The notes beneath the pieces were generated by a model. The model made no database searches, was not told the DNA's origin, and was given only the letters and a program-made list of their open reading frames with translations. Positions 32,045-35,770 of a DNA stretch of 35,770 bases are shown here, piece by piece. This DNA comes from a bacterium (lineage in GTDB: Bacteria; Acidobacteriota; Terriglobia; Terriglobales; Acidobacteriaceae): assembly GCA_026225095.1 (NCBI GenBank), contig JAMFSC010000029.1, positions 1 through 35,770 on the forward strand. The letters run 5' to 3'. The position numbers were made by a program, and so were the translations under genes. The number at the start of each line of letters is the position of its first letter. Position 1 is the first letter of the stretch.

Positions 32045-35000
32045 ATGGATGCGTATGCGCCTAAGAGCCAACATGCCGGGCGAGCGATGCCGAGGGATCC
32101 TTTGCGAACGGGCGCGGGCGCGCAACGGCAGCCGGACTCGGAAGGTCCGAAGTCCGGATGGAACGAAGGGACACACGACCGGGTCGAAACGGCCATGCGG
32201 GTCACGGGGCGGTATGGAACAGGGCTGCCCCCCGAGGTCCGGTCTTACTTTGAGCCTCGCTTTCAATACGACTTCGGCAGGGTGCGCGTGCATGCGGACG
32301 GCGATGCCGCGGGTGGGGCGCGGGCGATTGAGGCGAGGGCCTACACGCTGGGGCGGGATATTGTCTTTGGGTCGGGTGAGTATGCTCCCGGCACGGTAGA
32401 GGGAAGGCGGCTGCTGGCGCACGAACTGACGCATGTGGTGCAGCAGGACGGAGGGCGCGCCGCGGGGCCACGGATTCGACGGCAGCCGAAGGCCTCCAAG
32501 AAGAGCGCCCCGGCGAAGTTCAAGCCGCGGAAGGTTACGCAAGAGGATGTGGTGAAGGAGATGACCGGCCTGGGGGGGCCGTATGCGGATCTGAAGGCCT
32601 GGGAGGACACGATTCAGCCCGGCACGTTCCTTGGGCACGCGATCGATGCGGGGTCATCACCGATCAAGGGAGTCAGGCCGGAGTTTCAGAAGCTGCTGGA
32701 TGGAGCTGCGGCGAAGGTGAAGGACGAGTTCAAGAAGTCCGGCAATACGATTCCGAAGGGTTTCGGGATCCGGTCGATCGGGGGCTTTCGACAGGAGATC
32801 AGTCCGCATGGGGCGGGGGTGGCCATCGATATCGACGCGGGCGAGAACCCCTACATCATGCATGAGAGTGACGGCTCCGGTGAGACGACGCTGAGCAAGG
32901 AGCTGCGTCCGGTTTATCACCGCATCGCCGAGTTCATCCTGAATGACCCGATCGACGGGGAGCAGTCGGTGATTCCGAAGACGATCACGACCGATGCGAA
33001 TCTTCCCAAGGGAAGCAAGGTGAATCGGCGCGACCGGGTGGGGCAGTTTTACGATCGCCTGTCGAAGGAGAGCGGCGCGATGCAGAGGTACTTCACGCTG
33101 ATGAAGGACGATGTGGCGCTGAAGGCTTATCTGGGGGGCGACTGGAAGACGTTGCATCCGGGCGAGTCTCCGCCGGCGGTGGACGACATCCGGAAGCAGA
33201 TGTGGGAGGACTATGCCCTGCTTGGCGGCGACATTCCCAAGGGAGGACCCGCGGGGGTGTCGGGTTTTACGGCGCCCAGAGCGGCGGGACGGCCGTTCCA
33301 CCCGACGGGCGGGGGGCAGAAGGATCCCGTTGCGGGTTTTCTGACCTTGCCGCGCGAGGTGGTGCTTGGTCTTGGCCAGGTGGTGCCGCGATGGGGGGCG
33401 ATGGACTTCGGTCCCGAGAGCGGCGATGTGATGCACTTCGACGACCGATACGGGATTGGCAAACCGTTCTTCGATGCGGTGGAGCCGGCCAAGGTCACGG
33501 TCGCGGCGGAGAACAAGACGGCAGAGGAGGCATTTAACAAAGCCGCCGCAGAGCAGGCTGAGAAAGACAAAGCGGAGAAGGACAAGGCAGATGCAGACAA
33601 GGCAGGGAGTGGAAGCGGCTCCGGGTCCGCCGTGCCACAGCGTAAGGCGATCCTGGGGGCCGTGGATGATCCGTTGGAGCGTGAGGCGGATGAGACAGCG
33701 GATCGCGTGATGGGGATGAACCTCGGGGCGGGGGAGGGCATGGAGGCTTCACGGCGGGGTGTGCCCCAGGCTCACACTACCGAGGGAGTCGGAACGCCGC
33801 TGCCGCCGGAGGCGCGCGCCTATTTTGAGCCGCGCTTTGGATACGACTTCAGCACGGTACGGCTGCACGCGAACCGGGACGCGGATGAGGCGGCCAGGGG
33901 GATGCGGGCGCGCGCATTCACGGTGGGCCGCGATATCGTGTTTGGGTCCGGGGAGTATGCACCTGCGACGGTGGCGGGAAGGCGGCTGATCGCACATGAG
34001 TTGGCGCACGTGGTGCAACAGGGGAGTGGCGCCTCAAACAGCGTGGTGCGCCGGAGTATTCGGCCCGCCGACATCGGCGTGGAGATGGTCGGTCAGACGT
34101 TCCACCTGAGAAAGGCTTTCAGTGACGGCGCGGTCAATATCCCGGCGGGTGAGATCGTGACGGTGGTGAGTTGGAGCAACACAAGCAATACTGCTCAGGT
34201 GAGCAGCGCATCTGCGAAGGTCAACTACGGCGTCCCCAAGTACCTCCTGGAGCCGGAACAGACAAAGGTCGCGGGGGTGGCGCCTTATGGCGTGGGGCTG
34301 GGGAAGGCGGAAACGCTGGTGGAGACCGGCGCCGCCAAGCTGGAGGCGTTCAAGAAGACGGAGCCGGAGTATAAGACGGCCAAAGGAAAGGCGTACTTCG
34401 CCAAAGAACTGGGTGAGGGCCAGACGGAACAGACGCGGGTGGAGACGGCGTTGAATGTGCGCCTGATCCAGGCTACGATGATCAACCGGTTCGACGGGAG
34501 CATCAAGAAGTGGGTGGACTTCTACAACACCCAGTTTGGATTCAAGGCCAAGGACGCGCTCGATCCGAACCTGATCAAGGCGATGGTGTACCAGGAGTCC
34601 CAGATGGGGACGTTTGGAGACTTTATGAGCGATCCGGCGGCGAATCCGATTATGACTCGCTTCAACATCTTGCAGGCGATCGACTCGTGGCCGGAGGAGC
34701 AGCTCCTGGTGCTTCCGGAGATCGTGCCGTCCTTGATTAAGAAGTATCACCTGGAGAATATCCAGCAGGACCTGCTGCAGGTGGAGACGGAGTTCGACAC
34801 GCTGAACGGCAAGGTCAAGGCTGGACGGGCAAAGGATACGGACGTCGCGCGCCTGGAGGTTTTGAAGACTCAATCGGCACAGAATTGGCAGCCCTGGTTT
34901 ATTGCGTATACCGCGCCGGGAGAGACCAAGGGATTCAGGGAGGCGGCCGAGGAGTTTCTGAACGGTGCGGACAGTGGCAAGACACGGAAGGACGGCTACG

Positions 35001-35194
35001 ATTTCTGGATTCGGGTTGGCGTGAGGGCGGTGTTTGAGAAGCACAAACAGGTGAGTAGCTGGGCAGAGGCGGCGCGCGCCTATAACGGGGGCGGACCCAA
35101 GGCGCGCAGATATCGAGATGAGGTTGTCGAACGCGCAGAGGGAGCGGCCAAGGCAGAGAAGGCAGGGAAGGAGTTTGTTCCTGCGCGGCTTTGA
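32045..35194 (+). CDS. Double-DUF4157 protein with M15-like peptidase and lytic transglycosylase-like domains
   Basis: A 1049-residue protein with no signal peptide. Domains in order: a disordered start; DUF4157 at about 57-135 (GTGLPPEVRSYFEPRFQYDF, HELTHVVQQ with H126/H130); an M15/VanY-like peptidase at about 160-475, with H255 and D262 in SPHGAGVAIDID and H464 in DVMHFDD; a charged Lys/Ala/Glu coiled segment (about 490-525); a junction (DDPLEREADETADRVMG) usual before DUF4157; a second DUF4157 at about 580-660 (HELAHVVQQ, H651/H655); a small SH3-like region; and a lysozyme-fold domain at about 800-1040 with candidate catalytic E851 in AMVYQESQMG and AARAYNGGGPKARRY. DUF4157 proteins are often linked to extracellular contractile injection systems and polymorphic toxins. 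Two peptidoglycan-cutting activities suggest a cell-wall-attacking payload or spike-associated lysin. No injection-system gene is visible in the window. Confidence 0.85.
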   Translation: MDAYAPKSQHAGRAMPRDPLRTGAGAQRQPDSEGPKSGWNEGTHDRVETAMRVTGRYGTGLPPEVRSYFEPRFQYDFGRVRVHADGDAAGGARAIEARAYTLGRDIVFGSGEYAPGTVEGRRLLAHELTHVVQQDGGRAAGPRIRRQPKASKKSAPAKFKPRKVTQEDVVKEMTGLGGPYADLKAWEDTIQPGTFLGHAIDAGSSPIKGVRPEFQKLLDGAAAKVKDEFKKSGNTIPKGFGIRSIGGFRQEISPHGAGVAIDIDAGENPYIMHESDGSGETTLSKELRPVYHRIAEFILNDPIDGEQSVIPKTITTDANLPKGSKVNRRDRVGQFYDRLSKESGAMQRYFTLMKDDVALKAYLGGDWKTLHPGESPPAVDDIRKQMWEDYALLGGDIPKGGPAGVSGFTAPRAAGRPFHPTGGGQKDPVAGFLTLPREVVLGLGQVVPRWGAMDFGPESGDVMHFDDRYGIGKPFFDAVEPAKVTVAAENKTAEEAFNKAAAEQAEKDKAEKDKADADKAGSGSGSGSAVPQRKAILGAVDDPLEREADETADRVMGMNLGAGEGMEASRRGVPQAHTTEGVGTPLPPEARAYFEPRFGYDFSTVRLHANRDADEAARGMRARAFTVGRDIVFGSGEYAPATVAGRRLIAHELAHVVQQGSGASNSVVRRSIRPADIGVEMVGQTFHLRKAFSDGAVNIPAGEIVTVVSWSNTSNTAQVSSASAKVNYGVPKYLLEPEQTKVAGVAPYGVGLGKAETLVETGAAKLEAFKKTEPEYKTAKGKAYFAKELGEGQTEQTRVETALNVRLIQATMINRFDGSIKKWVDFYNTQFGFKAKDALDPNLIKAMVYQESQMGTFGDFMSDPAANPIMTRFNILQAIDSWPEEQLLVLPEIVPSLIKKYHLENIQQDLLQVETEFDTLNGKVKAGRAKDTDVARLEVLKTQSAQNWQPWFIAYTAPGETKGFREAAEEFLNGADSGKTRKDGYDFWIRVGVRAVFEKHKQVSSWAEAARAYNGGGPKARRYRDEVVERAEGAAKAEKAGKEFVPARL

Positions 35195-35320
35195 GGGTTC
35201 GGGGGGGCGTCCACCAGAGATCGAACGATCCGTCGTGCGACCGGGAGATCGCTACGCGGTGAACGACAATCTGGGGCCGTGAGATGGGGATCGCCGGGGC
35301 GGTTAGGATAGGGAGAGCTC

Positions 35321-35770
35321 ATGGCCCACGATCTGGAAAAGCCGACCAGCAGTACCCGGGGAACGGAGGTGCTTCTCGAGAGCCTTCGCGAGCTGATCCA
35401 GGGCGCACGTCAGAAGGTTCTCCGAGCGGTCGATTCGGTCCAGGTGCAGACGTGCTGGGAGATCGGCCGGCACATCGTGGAGTTCGAGCAAGGGGGAGCA
35501 GCGCGGGCCGAGTACGGCACTCGTCTGCTGCCAATGCTGGCTGAGTCCCTGGGCCGAGAGTTCGGTAAAGGCTTCGATGCATCCAACCTGCGATATATGC
35601 GGCTCTTTTACCAGGCCTTTCCAAATCGTGACGCATTGCGTCATGAATTGAGCTGGACCCACTACCGCACGCTCCTGCGAGTAGAAGGCGACGCTGCACG
35701 GCTCTGGTACATGACGGAAGCCGCAAGCCAGGGCTGGACGACGCGCTCACTGGAGAGGCAAATCAGCACT
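35321..35770 (+). CDS. DUF1016 (YhcG-like) PDDEXK-nuclease family protein, N-terminal part, runs off the window
   Basis: From ATG at 35321 (GGGAGAG just upstream) the frame is open to the last base, 150 codons without stop. The translation has the DUF1016 N-terminal domain: LIQGARQKVLRAVDSVQV, CWEIGRHIVEFEQGG, AEYGTRLLPMLAESL, FGKGFDASNLRYMRLFYQAF, ELSWTHYRTLLRV and WYMTEAASQGWTTRSLERQI. The nuclease domain would lie beyond the window. Such proteins are common in defence islands and next to restriction systems or mobile DNA; their substrate is not well defined. It is 126 bp after the DUF4157 gene. Confidence 0.93.
   Translation, partial: MAHDLEKPTSSTRGTEVLLESLRELIQGARQKVLRAVDSVQVQTCWEIGRHIVEFEQGGAARAEYGTRLLPMLAESLGREFGKGFDASNLRYMRLFYQAFPNRDALRHELSWTHYRTLLRVEGDAARLWYMTEAASQGWTTRSLERQIST

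Noticed and set aside
31637..32638. A 333-codon minus-strand open frame covering repeat copy B
   Set aside because: Overlaps the start of the DUF4157 gene in antisense and lacks any coding signal. I checked it as a possible transposase for the repeat and saw no motif.

Overview
The window looks like chromosomal DNA of a soil acidobacterium (Acidobacteriota, Terriglobia: Granulicella/Terriglobus/Edaphobacter-like). This is inferred from high GC, a PadR regulator next to a large MacB/FtsX-type orphan permease (ADOP), Oar-like TonB receptors with a carboxypeptidase-regulatory domain, a TPR/CRTAC1 pair and a BlaI plus M56-peptidase pair. No rRNA or tRNA gene was recognised.

Region 1 (84-6302, + strand). 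After a wrecked alcohol dehydrogenase comes a compact operon: a decaheme MtrA/DmsE-type cytochrome, an MtrB/PioB-type outer-membrane barrel (ATGA overlap), a monoheme cytochrome c, a Rieske protein, and a cytochrome b with a fused C-terminal cytochrome c. Together these could join the quinone pool, through a bc complex and periplasmic cytochromes, to a porin-cytochrome conduit across the outer membrane. An extracellular electron transfer or iron redox system is the natural reading; direction and partner are unknown.

Region 2 (about 6300-14230) is a zone of gene decay: a possible transposase scrap, a CRTAC1 protein, a TPR gene with an in-frame amber codon, an Oar-like TonB receptor with a frameshift and no N-terminus, and a LacI-type regulator with no DNA-binding domain. 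The receptor and regulator are fused head to head at about 13330, as expected if a deletion removed their divergent promoter region.

Region 3 (14230-19386, - strand) is a glycan-degradation pair: a sialate O-acetylesterase-like esterase followed by a large secreted GH2 enzyme. Region 4 (19731-22795, + strand) is PadR plus the ADOP permease. Region 5 (22882-27619, - strand) has a ROK regulator without a recognisable ATP site, and an intact Oar-like TonB receptor with a clear sigma70-type promoter and a terminator hairpin.

Region 6 (27965-31723, + strand) is a BlaI/M56 sensory pair. The M56 protein carries a C-terminal array of 29-residue repeats in place of a beta-lactam sensor, and a secreted protein encoded next door has the same repeat. 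A small exported ORF follows. Region 7 (32045-35194) encodes a 1049-residue protein with two DUF4157 modules, an M15-like peptidase and a lytic-transglycosylase-like domain: a candidate contractile-injection-system or polymorphic-toxin payload. The window ends inside a DUF1016 nuclease-family gene. A dispersed repeat of about 71 bp occurs at 14060 and 31761.
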